NCBI RefSeq assembly: GCF_027595985.1
Contig: NC_073305.1
Location: 115,910,114-115,974,113 of the forward strand
DNA from: Sorex araneus
Taxonomy: Eukaryota; Chordata; Mammalia; Eulipotyphla; Soricidae
Direction of reading: 5' to 3'
DNA: 64,000 nt
In this document: piece by piece, positions 1 to 10,309 of the stretch
Numbering within the stretch: the first letter of the stretch is position 1
How the letters are laid out: each line of letters begins with the position of its first letter
The notes under the pieces: generated by a model
What the model saw: only the letters and a program-made list of their open reading frames with translations
The model's database searches: none
What the model was told of the DNA's origin: nothing
Translations under genes and position numbers: made by a program

Positions 1-179
1 TGAGTCCCTGGGGCCTTGGAGTTGGGTCCAAGCTTCATCAGAAATGACCCTTCCCCCACAATAAAAATCAATTTAAAGCAGAATCTAACAAATAAGCAAA
101 TAGATGAGAACATATTCATAGCTAAATGTTAGCTGAGTTTAAAACAAACAAAAAACCAAAACAAGAATGTTCAAGTTGA

Positions 180-290
180 CAATCTCTATGTGGTGGGATT
201 GGTGTTAGAATATTGAATGTCTATAACAGATCATCATAAACAACTTTGTAAATCACAAAGTGTTTTTATAATGTGTAAGGGGGAAAAATT
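180..290 (+). mobile_element. LINE 3' tail, type 2
   Basis: It carries the motif series GGGATTGGTGTTAGAATATTG, CATCATAAACAACTTTGTAAATCACA and a T/A-rich end shared with copies near 12.9, 26.6, 27.4 and 31.9 kb. Confidence 0.6.
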
Positions 291-429
291 TGAAAAGGAA
301 TCTCGGTGGGGAAGAATAAAAAATTTTTCTAAAGAAAGGAATCCCTAAGAAACACAGGTCAGGTGGAAGAAGGAACCTATGACCCCTGACTGTGCCATGC
401 AGAATTCTGAGGCAGAGGGTACAAATGAC

Positions 430-580
430 AGGAGGTCGACCAGGGAGACAGGACAGGAGGTAAGGCACTTGCCTTGCACAAAGCTGACCCCCATTCCCAG
501 CCCTGGTACCATGCCAGGGGTCACTCCTGAGCACAGAGCCTGAAACAGTCCCTGAGCACTGATGAGGGTAGCCCACACCA
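430..580 (+). mobile_element. SINE-A, degraded copy
   Basis: It retains GTAAGGCACTTGCCTTGCACA, a weak box B region and CACTCCTGAGCACAGAGCCTG. The tail is lost. Confidence 0.55.
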
Positions 581-779
581 CCTGCAATGGGGGAAGGTCA
601 CATGAAGGGAAATGCAGACAGCCATGATAGTTATTTGGAAGATTAAATTGTGAAGCGCCCCTCTCCGCCCCAAACCGGAACCCTGGCAGCTGAAAACCTC
701 CAGAACCCAACCACCGCCACGCCCAAAGCCACTCTCCACACACTTGGATGAGCCTCACCCAAGATGGGATTAGACCAGC

Positions 780-1310
780 AGGAGAACCCAGATATGCAGG
801 AACCCATGACTGAGATCCCCAAGCCTGCTTGGATTGGGACTGGGCCTCCTCCCCCCAGGTCCCCAGTTTTCCAGTAGCTTGGCAGTCATACCCACAAACT
901 GCCCCCGGCGCCATGTAATCTCATCATGGCCAAGACCCAGAGACTATAAACTAAAGCTCCCGAAAGAGAACGACACAGAATTTCCTGGACATCATATTCT
1001 ATCCATAACAAGCAATACAAAACAGTTGTCTAGCATTGCCTTTTCAGCAGGTTTGAGTAGTGGTGAGACTGGTGTTGAAATATCCCTGGTAACCAAAGTA
1101 GAGAGAGTATGGGGGAAATTGTCTGCCACACAGGCAGGAGAAGGGCTGGAATAGAGTGGGGCGTGAATACTGGGGATTTTGGTGGTGGAAAATGTGCACT
1201 GGTGAAGGGATGGGTGTTTGATGATTGTATGACCAAAGCTCAAACATGAAAGTTTTGTAACTGTATCTCACAGTGAGTCAATAAAAAGGGGGGGAAAATA
1301 ATAACAAAAT
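780..1310 (+). mobile_element. LINE-1 3' UTR fragment, type 1 tail
   Basis: The 3' part reads CACTGGTGAAGGGATGGGTG, then GATGATTGTATGACC and CAGTGAGTCAATAAAAAG. This is the same end as the L1 at 37-38 kb that still carries ORF2 sequence. The 5' limit is uncertain. Confidence 0.6.
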
Positions 1311-1345
1311 AATAAAATAAAATTAACATTTTGAATAAAAAAAAG

Positions 1346-1410
1346 GAATGTGGAGTGCATGCCCAATTCAATCAACTTAATGGCTGAATAAATAGCAGTA
1401 CTCCTACATT
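1346..1410 (+). repeat. Segment shared downstream of three L1 tails
   Basis: GTGCATGCCCAATTCAATCA ... GCAGTACTCCTACATTA follows the L1 tail here. It recurs after the tail at 57934-58003 and, on the minus strand, at 9955-10028. Confidence 0.7.
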
Positions 1411-1652
1411 ATAAAATAAATAAAGAAATGAAATGAAATGTGAAGCACCAACCATGTAAACTCTGCATCCCACTGCCCATGGAGCCAATCCCATCCACCC
1501 ACAAACACCAGAATGTTTTCCAGGTGGAGAAAGAGGAGAGTAGGGGAACGTGAGGGAAGGCAGCATGCCCAGGATAGGTGAGGCCCACAATGAGAGGGGC
1601 CAACACCTGCCAAGCACTGAGGTCTGTACAAATTCTCACTACAATGTCTGGA

Positions 1653-1846
1653 CGGAGGGGCTGGAGCAATAGCACAGCGGGTAGGACGTTTGCCTTGCAT
1701 GTGGCCGACCTGGGTTCGATTCCCAGCATCCCATATGGTCCCCTGAGCACCGCCAGGAGTAATTCCTGAGTGCAAATCCAGGAGTAGCTCCTGTGCATTG
1801 CCAGGTGGATCCATAAAAAAAATACTAATAATAATAAAAAAAACCC
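1653..1846 (+). mobile_element. SINE-A (SOR-like) with target duplication
   Basis: Full-length copy starting GGGGCTGGAGCAATAGCACAG. Pol III box A (TAGCACAGCGGGTAGG) and box B (GGTTCGATTCC) are intact. Target duplication CAATGTCTGGA lies at 1642-1652 and 1847-1857. Confidence 0.92.
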
Positions 1847-2052
1847 CAATGTCTGGATGGGTACAAACAGCAGGATTCTCCCTCCACACTTTCCTTCAGA
1901 TGTCAAACACTTGATTAATATGAAGATTGTAGAAGGGAATAAACACTCAACAAATGGAAGGTTCTAAGTCCATCTGCAGGAACAGAGCTCAGAAAAGAAT
2001 CAGAGAAAAATTTCAACTATGAGTAAAATATTAGTAAAAATATTTTTTATTT

Positions 2053-2232
2053 TATTTTATTTATTTTTTCTTTTTTGGTCACACCCGGCAATGCACAGGG
2101 GTTACTCCTGGCTTTGCACCCAGGAATTACTTCTGGCAGTGCTCAGGGGACCATATGGGATGCTGGGATTCGAACCCGGGTCGGCCGTGTGCAAGGTAAA
2201 CACCCTACCCTCTGTGCTATCGCTCCAGCCCC
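2053..2232 (-). mobile_element. SINE-A
   Basis: Full-length minus-strand copy with head CTGGAGCGATAGCAC at its right end and the CAAAAAAG tail at the left. Box B reads GGGTTCGAATCC. Confidence 0.9.
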
Positions 2233-2761
2233 TAAAACTATTAAAAAAAAAAAAACTATAAGTAAAAAGTGTTTTTTTTTTAAGTTAGGCACTGGACAAA
2301 AAAAAAGTCTCTTAGTATTCACGGAACAAGAACAGACATTTTCAGAACAGTCATGCAAGGGCCTTGGAGATTTTAAAGATGAAAATATAATTGGGAGTGG
2401 GGTGGGAGATACAAGGACTGAAAATCCAAATAAACACAAATGAACGAGAAAGTCAGATATTGTCAGAGAGTGGCACCAGGGGACAATATGAAGTAAAGGT
2501 GAAAGTGACATCTGGAATAAGAGTCGGAAGTCCCGTTATCAGTCCAAGTTCCGAAGAAGGAAACACAGAACATCAATAAGTAAAGCAGTACTTAGCCAAC
2601 GAGAGATAAGGCTTTCCCAAACTAAGAGAAAATAAAACCCCAAATTAACAAGCTCCCAAAGCAAAAAAGGAGACATTTAAGTAAAAACTAGACTAATTAG
2701 AGATAATACTTCATACCTAGAATAATCAGGGTAATACTCCGGCCCCTGTATTATCATTCTT

Positions 2762-3085
2762 TTTTTTATTTTATTTTTTTTATTTTTAATTAGTGAATCA
2801 CCGTGAGGGTACAGTTACAGATTTATACATTTTTGTGTTCATGTTTCCCCATACAAAGTTCGATAACCCATCCCTTCACCAGTGCCCATTCTCCACCACC
2901 AGTAAACCCAGCGTCCCTCCCACCCTCCCCAGTCCCGTCTCCCCCCACCCCAAACTGCCACTATGGCAGGGTATTCCCTTTTGTTCTCTCTCTCTGATTA
3001 GGTGTTGTGGTTTGCAATAAAGGTGTTGAGCGGCCATTGTGTTCAGTCTCTAGTCTACATTCGGCACGCGTCACCCCTCGTATTA
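2762..3085 (-). mobile_element. LINE-1 3' end, type 1
   Basis: Read on the minus strand it ends CACGGTGATTCACTAATT followed by A-rich DNA, preceded by GGTGAAGGGATGGG and a G-rich 3' UTR tract. It was 5'-truncated on insertion or later. Confidence 0.7.
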
Positions 3086-3089
3086 TTCT

Positions 3090-3270
3090 TGATGCTTTGA
3101 AGTGATAGTACAGCAGGGAGGGAGTTTGCCTTGCACACAGCCAACCTGAGTTCAATCCCCGGCATCCCATATGGTCCCCTAAGAACCCCCAGGAGTCATT
3201 CCTGAGTCAGAGTAAGGAGTAACCCCTAAGCATCACTGGGTGTGACCAAAAAGATACACACACACACAAA
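3090..3270 (+). mobile_element. SINE-A, diverged
   Basis: TAGTACAGCAGGGAGGGAG and CATCCCATATGGTCCCC are clear. The end runs into CACACA. It abuts the preceding minus-strand L1 tail. Confidence 0.8.
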
Positions 3271-3307
3271 AGAATGATAATACAATTCTAAAAGCTGTCA
3301 GAAAGGA

Positions 3308-3455
3308 AGGCCTGAGAGGTGGTTCAGCAGACTCAAGTGTTTGCTTTGAAAGCAGGGGCCTGGGTTCAGTCCCCAGCACTGCTGAAGAACCGCCCCTGAG
3401 CACCAAACCGGGAGCAGCTCCTAAACACCCTCCCCCCACCCCACCTCCACAAAAA
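3308..3455 (+). mobile_element. SINE-A, old copy
   Basis: Diverged head (CTGAGAGGTGGTTCAGCAGA) and box B (GGGTTCAGTCC). The tail is replaced by C-rich sequence. Confidence 0.55.
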
Positions 3456-3671
3456 TCAAGAAAACTCATGGAAAAAAAAAAAAAGAAAACTCATGACTGA
3501 TCGAAACTAACTCTTAACCTTCAAAGGAATGACACAGACACCAGACTTAAACTATAGAACACAAGAGGAGTATCTTCAAAGGACTGAAGGAATTCCAACT
3601 ACTCTACATGTACTCCTGGAAGAAAAAAGAAAACCAAAATGTAAATGTAATGCAATAAAAAATGGAAAACT

Positions 3672-3820
3672 GGGGCTGGAGAGAGTAGAGCAGGTAAGGC
3701 GCCGGTCTGGCGTGTAGCCAGACAGGTACAGTCCCGGCATACCGGGGAGTCCTCCAAGAGACTGCCAGGGGGGATTTTTGAATGCAGAGCCAGGAGTAAC
3801 GCCAGAGTATGGGGGGGGGG
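3672..3820 (+). mobile_element. SINE-A feeding a (GGA)n tract
   Basis: GGGGCTGGAGAGAGTAGAGC head and GCAGAGCCAGGAGTAACG body are present. The element breaks into poly-G and GGA repeats before its usual tail. Confidence 0.75.
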
Positions 3821-3911
3821 GAGAGGAGGAGGAGGAGGAGGAGGAGGAGGAGGAGGAGGGCGGGGAGGAGGAGGAGGAGGAGGAGGAGGAGAAGGAGGAG
3901 GAGGAGGAGGA
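3811..3911. repeat. (GGA)n microsatellite
   Basis: About 100 bp of GGA repeats with a G-run at the left and two interruptions, wedged between two SINE-A copies. Confidence 0.95.
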
Positions 3912-4076
3912 AGAGTGATAGCACAGTGGGTAGGGCGTTTGCCTTGTACATGGCCGACCCAGGTTCAATTCCCAGTATCCCATATGGTTCCCTGAGCACC
4001 GCCAGGGGTAATTCCTGAGTGCATGAGCCAGGAGTGATCCCTGTGCATCACCGGGTGTGACCCAAAAGGCAAAAAA
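3912..4076 (+). mobile_element. SINE-A lacking its first bases
   Basis: It starts at GAGTGATAGCACAG directly after the GGA tract and is then complete to TGTGACCCAAAAGGCAAAAA. Body carries the variant GCATGAGCCAGGAGTGATCC. Confidence 0.88.
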
Positions 4077-4108
4077 AAGAAAAAAGAAAGGAAGAAAGAG
4101 GGAAAGAG

Positions 4109-4207
<99 letters not shown>

Positions 4208-4210
4208 AAA
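4077..4210. repeat. (GAAA)n microsatellite from a SINE tail
   Basis: About 130 bp, nearly pure GAAA for its last 100 bp. It continues directly from the A-rich tail of the preceding SINE-A. Confidence 0.95.
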
Positions 4211-4230
4211 GTTTACTAAAATCCATTAGC

Positions 4231-4402
4231 TTTTTGGGGGGCATGGGGATATACCTGGCAGTGCTTAGGGCTCGCTCCTGGCTATGTGCTCAGGAGTCAC
4301 TCCTAGTGGTGCCCAAGGAACTATTCTGAGGTGCTGGTGAGCAAAACAGAGCAAGCCTCATACAATATAGACACCATACCCGCTGTATTATCTCTCTCGC
4401 CC
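4231..4402 (-). mobile_element. SINE-A, old copy
   Basis: Minus-strand relic with ACCTGGCAGTGCTTAGGGC and a right end of CTGTATTATCTCTCTCGCCC. Confidence 0.65.
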
Positions 4403-4455
4403 AAGCATTAACTTTACATTGGTATTGATTTTAATTTTATAAATAAAAAGCTGTG

Positions 4456-4646
4456 GGGGCTGGAGCGATAGCACAGCACGTAGGGCATTTGTCTTGCATG
4501 CGGTCGACCCGGGGTTCAATTCCCAGCATCCCATATGGTCCCCTGAGCACCGCCTGGAGTGATTCCTGAGTGCAGAGCCAGGAGTAACCCCTGTGCATCG
4601 CCGGGTGTGACCCAAAAAGCAAAAAAAATAAATAAATAAATTCAAA
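4456..4646 (+). mobile_element. SINE-A, young, perfect target duplication
   Basis: Complete element. The 15 bp duplication AAATAAAAAGCTGTG (4441-4455 and 4647-4661) is perfect, so the insertion is recent. Confidence 0.93.
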
Positions 4647-4724
4647 AAATAAAAAGCTGTGACTAAAATTTCAGATAACACAAAGGATACTGCAAGAGGT
4701 TAAAGTAAAGGACATTATGGCTTT

Positions 4725-4800
4725 TGAGTCAGGAATGGGCTCAGTGGTATCGCACCTGACTGGCATGTGAGATGGATTCTATCCCCAGCACCAGACACAG

Positions 4801-4843
<43 letters not shown>

Positions 4844-4870
4844 CACACACATTCTCTCTCTCTCTCACTC
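4725..4870 (+). repeat. SINE-like head running into (CA)n and (TC)n
   Basis: A short tRNA-like head with GATTCTATCCCCAGCACCAG leads straight into about 50 bp of CA and then TC repeats. Confidence 0.6.
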
Positions 4871-5365
4871 TCACACAAACATACACACAGAGGCATCATG
4901 TGAGATGCCTTTTCTTGCAGAAAAGCATACAACAGCATTTTCAAAAATGAAATAATCATCTCAAACCACCAGAAAAAAGATTTTGGCTTTAATTCTAACC
5001 AGGAAATACATTCATGTACAGTTAAAATAAGTCTTATAAAATTTTAAACAAATACAACATCGTATGCCTGAAACTCTATTTTCAAAAACTTCCATAAATC
5101 ATGGTGCCAATATAAAAAATATAAACATTCAATATATGGGGACACATGAGGGACCGATACTAGACACAACATACAATGTTTTGTTTTAGTTTACAAAGCC
5201 AAGATCATAAAATTAAACTTTAAAGACGCAGTCTCCCTGACAACCTTTCAAAATATTAAACAATATGTAAATTGTGATTTCAATTCCACATTTTTTAAAA
5301 ATTGTTTTCTAAAGGTTTCTGGGTCCGTCCCCCCCACCCCCACCCCGCCAACAAATAAGCATAAG
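4870..5365. other. Unique AT-rich intron sequence
   Basis: No repeat family, exon or ORF of note is recognisable. A short C-rich run lies at 5328-5347. Confidence 0.5.
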
Positions 5366-5367
5366 GC

Positions 5368-5545
5368 AGGGCTGGAGAGATAACACAGCAGGTAAGGTGC
5401 TGCTTGCCTTACACGATGACCAGCCCAGATCTGATGTCTGGCACCTCATATGGTTCCCCAAAGCACTGCTAGGAGTGATCCCTGAGCGCAGAACCAGGAG
5501 TAAGTCCTGAACACTGCCTGGTGTGGCCCAATTCTTCTAAAAACA
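5368..5545 (+). mobile_element. SINE-A, moderately diverged
   Basis: GGGCTGGAGAGATAACACAG head, GGTGTGGCCC end. An (AAC)n tract follows at 5546-5572. Confidence 0.8.
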
Positions 5546-5644
5546 AAACAAACAACAACAACAACAACAATAAAAATGGATGGGGGAAAATGTTACACTA
5601 TCAAAACTATCACTATCTTAAGAAAAAAAAAAAGTTGCTCCTGA

Positions 5645-5770
5645 GGTTGGAGAGATGGTACAGGAGTGAAAGCACTCGCCCTGCGTATGGTTAACCCAGT
5701 TTTATCCCCCACAATACCAGGAGTAGCCCCCCCCCCCCCCACACACACACCAAGCACTGCCATTTTTGGC
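5645..5770 (+). mobile_element. SINE-A, decayed
   Basis: GAGGTTGGAGAGATGGTACAG head, then a pure C run and CA repeats in place of the 3' half. Confidence 0.55.
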
Positions 5771-5822
5771 ACCCAAACCACAAAAACAAAAGAAAACAAA
5801 AATTCAAAAGCCAGTACCATCC

Positions 5823-5925
5823 TGGGGCTAGGGAGATAACACATAGCAAAGCACATGTGCCAAGTCCCAAGTTTGATCTTTGGCATCTCATGGCCCCTGA
5901 CACCAGGTGTGGTGACTATAACTAA
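5823..5925 (+). mobile_element. SINE-A, short decayed copy
   Basis: GGGGCTAGGGAGATAACAC head and CACCAGGTGTGGTGAC end, with the middle deleted. Confidence 0.5.
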
Positions 5926-6148
5926 ATAGATCAAAGGTCTATAAAGTCTAAATTATGTAACTTCTGAAGGAAACTAAATATGTCCTTGTGTTGGGCAAAG
6001 ATTTCTGAGTGTGGTGCTGGGGATAACACGTGATCTCCACCTCCAGGCCACAAAGATTTCTTAGTTGCGACCCCCTCCTTCCCAAAGATAAGAAACCTTA
6101 TGAAAACAAAACTATATACTCCTTAAATTATACTGTAAAAATAAAGGA

Positions 6149-6325
6149 TAGGGGCTGGAGCGATAGCACATAGGTAGGGCGTTTGCCTTGCACACGGCCG
6201 ACCCGGGTTGGATTCCCAGCATCCCATATGGTCCCCTGAGCACCACCAGGGGTAATTCCTGAGTGCAGAGTCAGGAGTGACCCCTGTGCATTGCCGGGTG
6301 TGACCCAAAAAGAAAAAAAAATAAT
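6149..6325 (+). mobile_element. SINE-A, young
   Basis: Near-consensus with a 4-base deletion in box A spacing (CACATAGGTAGGGCG). Target duplication AATAAAGGA lies at 6140-6148 and 6326-6334. Confidence 0.9.
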
Positions 6326-6479
6326 AATAAAGGAGAAAAAAATGTACACATGACATACCTAATAAAGGATATATATCCAGAAATCCAAAATTTGCAAAGA
6401 ATTATAAGATAATTAAATTTTCATTAATTAATTAGAATTAATTAAGTTCTTAGAAATTGAAATTTTTTTAAATTAAATT

Positions 6480-6600
6480 TTTTTTGCTTTTGGTTTTGAG
6501 CCTACACCTGGCAGGTGCTTACTCCTGACTTTGTGCTCTCCTGGCACATTCAAGGGACCACACGTGGTGCCAGGGATAGAACCCGAATCAGGGCAGGACA
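6480..6600 (-). mobile_element. SINE-A, decayed
   Basis: ACACCTGGCAGGTGCTTACTCC and GGGATAGAACCCGAATC are recognisable on the minus strand. Confidence 0.5.
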
Positions 6601-6616
6601 GATAGTACAGCAGGTG

Positions 6617-6785
6617 GGGCCAGAGAGACGGAACAGCAGGTAGGACTCGTGCCTCGCACACGACTCATCCAGGCTCAATTCCCACATCCAAGCGTCCTCT
6701 GAGCACTGATGGAAGTCATTTCTGACAGCAGTAACCCCTGAGCACCGCCATATGTGGCCCAAACAAATAAACATAAATAAATAAA
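6617..6785 (+). mobile_element. SINE-A, diverged
   Basis: GGGGCCAGAGAGACGGAACAG head with GTGGCCCAAACAAATAAACA tail. Confidence 0.7.
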
Positions 6786-6799
6786 ACTACATTGGGGTG

Positions 6800-6930
6800 A
6801 GGTGCTTGGCTGGCATATGGCTGACCTGGATTCAATTCCCAGCACCCTCTATGGTCCCCAGAGCCTACCAGGAGTGATTCCTTAGTGCAGATTCAGGGGT
6901 AAGCCCTGAGCACTTAACAAAAACATAAAA
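6800..6930 (+). mobile_element. SINE-A, head-truncated
   Basis: Begins inside the head (GCTTGGCTGGCATATGGC) and retains GGATTCAATTCCCAGCACC. Confidence 0.65.
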
Positions 6931-6934
6931 AGAA

Positions 6935-7620
6935 GCTGGGTCCACCTCATGTAAGGCAAATGTCCTGCCTCTCTAGCCCCAAACTCAGATTTTGCCCACC
7001 TACACACGTGCTGGTTCACAGCACAATATTTTTATTGTGGGCCACAGTAAAAATATTCTCCCCATCCTTCCCTGCAGGGTCCAAGGAGTTTCCGCTCCAG
7101 GGGGTTTCAGAGGGCCCCTGGCCCTCACTAGCTCTGCCCCTGCACCCCCATCCCTGAGCACCCCAGTCTCTCAGGTCTCCTACCAACCTGGAGAGTGTGA
7201 GAGACGTGAAACTGGCCGGGCAGTTTTAAAAGGGGCTTGTCCCTTAAAATGGAAATCGGAAGGGACCCCCAAGAGGCGCTGGAACCCCAGCGAGGGCTCT
7301 TTAAAATGCCAGCGAGGAAGCAGCAGAAGCGAGGGGGAATGTAGGAGCCGCCAGTTGGTTCTCCTTTCATGAAGGTTTGCTGGCCGCCTGCCAAGGGTTA
7401 GACAGGGCTGAGCCAGGGGCTGCAAGAAGGAAGAAAAGATTCAGACCTTAGCCATTGTTAGGGAAACAGAAGAGAAACGGACAATCACAATGCACTGCTA
7501 GCTAGATGCTATGGGCTCAAGGAGTGGGACTGTGTGGGGAGAGACAGAGAGAAAGAGAGAGAGGGTAGAAGGAGGGATTCTGCAGTTTAGGAAATGTATT
7601 TTAAAGCAAAGAAAAAAATT
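6935..7620. other. Unique segment in RRAGD intron 1
   Basis: GC-richer unique DNA without a recognisable repeat. Open frames here resemble no known protein and lack splice-framed exon structure. A conserved regulatory element is possible but not shown. Confidence 0.4.
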
Positions 7621-7622
7621 CT

Positions 7623-7794
7623 GGGCCTGGAGCGATAGCACAGCGGGTTGGGTGTTTGCCTTGCATGCGACCGACCCGGGTTCAATTCCCAGAATCCCAT
7701 ATGGTCCCCTGAGCACCGCCAGGAGTAATTCCTGAGTGCAGAGCCAGGAGTAACCCCTGTGCATCGCCAGGTGTGACCCAAAAAGCAAAAAAAA
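7623..7794 (+). mobile_element. SINE-A, young
   Basis: Near-consensus copy with intact boxes A and B and a pure A13 tail. Short target duplication AAAAATTCT on both sides. Confidence 0.9.
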
Positions 7795-7846
7795 AAAAAT
7801 TCTCCACATTGTCATATGGCTTCCTACAGCATTGAGAATAATACAT

Positions 7847-8010
7847 GGGGCCAGAGAGAGAGTACGGTTGGGAGGCTGCTTGCCTTGCACAGTCAACCCT
7901 GGTTCAACTCCTGCCTGTGGTCCCCTAATCCTGCTCAGGAGAGATTCTTGAGCACAGAGCCAGAAGTAAGCCTTGAGCACTGCCAGCTGTGGCCCAACAC
8001 ACCCCATCCC
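7847..8010 (+). mobile_element. SINE-A, old
   Basis: GGGGCCAGAGAGAGAGTACGG head and GCCAGCTGTGGCCC end, with many substitutions between. Confidence 0.65.
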
Positions 8011-8039
8011 ACCTCCCTACCCCTAGAAACAGAGTAACA

Positions 8040-8520
8040 GCCAAATGTGTTCTTTAAAGGCAAAGCCACTTGCATCCCATCCTGGTTCTTCCCAAGGCCG
8101 CCGGGCTCCTCCCCTCTCCTCCCTGCTTCCACTCTGCAGCTGCCACTTCCAGCTGCCTGGTGCCATCCCCCTCTTCACAACCCCTGCATCTTCTTAACAG
8201 CATCTGTCACTACTGGAAATGATCCTTCTCCTCGCTTTAGGTTTATCTTCTTGTCTGTTTGAGTCGGTTTCTCTCTCACAATTGTAAAACACAATGAAGG
8301 AAGTGGCATGAAGCCAACAACTCTCTTTGAATACATTAGCAGCACATGAATGAGGTAGAAGGTAGCATGGCAGATACTCTGAGAATCGGGAGGCAATCCC
8401 TGAGGATTTCACAGGGATAGCAACACAATCAGATGGCTACTTCCCAAGATGGTATCCCCGGAGCGGGGTACTGTGGACACAGTGAACATTTCCACTATAA
8501 GCCACTGTGGCCGAAATGTG
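8040..8520. other. Unique intron sequence
   Basis: Pyrimidine-rich first half, AT-rich second half. No repeat or exon recognised. Confidence 0.4.
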
Positions 8521-8527
8521 ATTTGGG

Positions 8528-8695
8528 AGGGTGCCAGAGTGACGGCATATTGGGTATGGCGCTGGTTTGCACGCTGCCCACCTGAGTTCAATCCCTGGCA
8601 CCCCACAGGATTCCCCCGAGCACAGCCTGGAGTAATTCTCGCGTGCAGAACTAGGAGTAATCCCTGAGCATCGCTGCGTGTGGCCCCAAAGCAAA
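8528..8695 (+). mobile_element. SINE-A, diverged
   Basis: GGGTGCCAGAGTGACGGCAT head, GTTCAATCCCTGGCACCCC and GCGTGTGGCCCCAAAGC end. Confidence 0.7.
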
Positions 8696-8889
8696 CATGA
8701 TTTGCGGGCCTGGGGATATGGCGTCAAGTGAGCACATGGAACATGCCTGGCAGGTCTGAGGACCCAAGCTTGACCCCTGCCCTGCCCGTCTGCCCCCACA
8801 CACCCAGGCAGAGTGCTGCCAGCTCTGGGTCCCGGTCTCACCACTGCTGGGGCAGCCCTATTGTTTTACAAGGGTGAGCTACATCCTTG

Positions 8890-9015
8890 GCCCTTTTTTA
8901 TTTTATTTTATTTTATTTTTGCTTTTCTATTTTCTTTTCTTCAATGCAGGGATCTGAACCCAGAGCCTCACCCATGCAGAGCAGCTGCTCTACTGCTGAG
9001 CTACCGCCCCAGCTC
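8890..9015 (-). mobile_element. SINE-C (tRNA-Ala-like head)
   Basis: On the minus strand it reads GGGCGGTAGCTCAGCAGTAG, then a GCTCTGCATGG anticodon-arm region and GGGTTCAGATCCC, matching the layout of a tRNA-Ala-derived SINE with a T-rich (A-rich on its own strand) end. Confidence 0.6.
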
Positions 9016-9029
9016 CCCACACTCCTTTT

Positions 9030-9117
9030 TCATTGATTTTGGGCTGCTGGGAATTGCACTCAGGCCTCACAAACGCCAGGTAAATGCTATACCACTGAGC
9101 CACATTTCCGGTCTTCA
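9030..9117 (-). mobile_element. SINE-C, fragment
   Basis: Minus-strand GTGGCTCAGTGGTATAGCAT followed by a TGAGGCCTGAGTGCAATTCC box B region, next to another SINE-C. Confidence 0.5.
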
Positions 9118-9204
9118 GTAAAACCAACAACATGTTCTGGTTTACCAAGATTCCTGCACGAAGGGGCAAATATTCTTGTAAACTTGTTTTCCTGGTTGGG
9201 AGGG

Positions 9205-9340
9205 GGTCATTCTTGGTGCTCCTTGGGGACTATTACTCCCAGCTCAGTGCTTGGCGGCCACTGATGGCTATGTCTGAAAGTCCCGGTGGTGCTAGGGACT
9301 GAGCCCAGGGCTGCAGTATGTCAAGTATGTGCTCAGGCCT
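9205..9340 (-). mobile_element. SINE-A, decayed
   Basis: Only short blocks (CCCGGTGGTGCTAGGGACTG, TACTCCCAGCTCAGTGCTTGG) remain. Confidence 0.4.
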
Positions 9341-9954
9341 ATAAAGCCATCTTTCTGAGAGCAATCCAGGTTGATTTTAGGTAACTGTCTATTTCGCACA
9401 AAATAAACCAAGCTGCTGTTTTCCCCAAAGGTTCTCAGGAAGAGAAACCAAATCAGCTCCCTGGACAATGTAAGTCGGGAGTGAAAAATCCGTTTATCTT
9501 GGGTGTCACGGCAGAACCAGGAAAGCCCTGTCACGTGGGCGCTTTAAAGGCTCTCCCAGAAGAGGGAGAGAATAAAAAGGGCTGCTTTCTTTCCCCTGGA
9601 AGCTAAAGACTACAAGAAGAATAAAACAGGTAGTGGAGGGAAAGAAAAAAAAATCAAGACAAAAGAGCAGGCAGAGGGCCAGGGAGCGCTCAGGGCACTT
9701 GGGGCAGATGCTCCGACACAGGAGACCTGAGTTTCGTTTCCAGAATGGTGTGGTCACTAGCACACCGGAAGGTGGACCCTGATCCTGACCCCCTGCCTAA
9801 GCAGAGCAAGAAAGAGTTGGCCATGGTAGGATGGGAAATCATGAAAATCATGGCAGCCACAATTCTATGGGTACCAAGGCCTGGCTTAGATAGGGTGAGG
9901 TCAGACAATTGCATGGATGGAAAAAGAGATCTTCCTTTCTTTCTTTTTTTTTTT

Positions 9955-10300
9955 AATGATGTAGGAGTACTGGTATTTGTTCAGCCATTGATTAAGCTGA
10001 TTGAATTGGGCATGAACTCACATTACCTTTTTTTTTTTAAATTATATCACCGGGAGATAGAGTTACAAAGCTTTCATGTTTGAGATTCAGCCATACAATG
10101 ATGGAACACCCATCCCTCCACCAGTGCACATTTCCCACCACCCACATCCCAGTCCTCACCCTGCCTCTAAGGCAGACAATTTCCCCCAATATTCTCTAAT
10201 TTGGGGCATTATGTTTTGCACGAAATTTCTCACCACCATTCAAGCCTACCTGCCAGGGGCAGACACCAGATCATTTGTTTTCCATTGCTCATTTTGAGTA
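9955..10300 (-). mobile_element. LINE-1 3' end, type 1, plus shared downstream segment
   Basis: On the minus strand an L1 3' UTR tail (GGTGGAGGGATGGGTGTTCC ... ATATAATTT) lies at 10035-10300 and is followed by the shared segment at 9955-10028. Confidence 0.7.
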
Positions 10301-10309
10301 TCATGAGAG

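Noticed and set aside
1659-1735. SINE heads as functional tRNA genes
   Set aside because: Boxes A and B are present, but the cloverleaf cannot be closed and the sequence continues into the SINE body.
3576-4329. Long frames of Ser/Phe/Leu or Lys/Glu/Arg repeats
   Set aside because: They are translations of the GGA and GAAA microsatellites.
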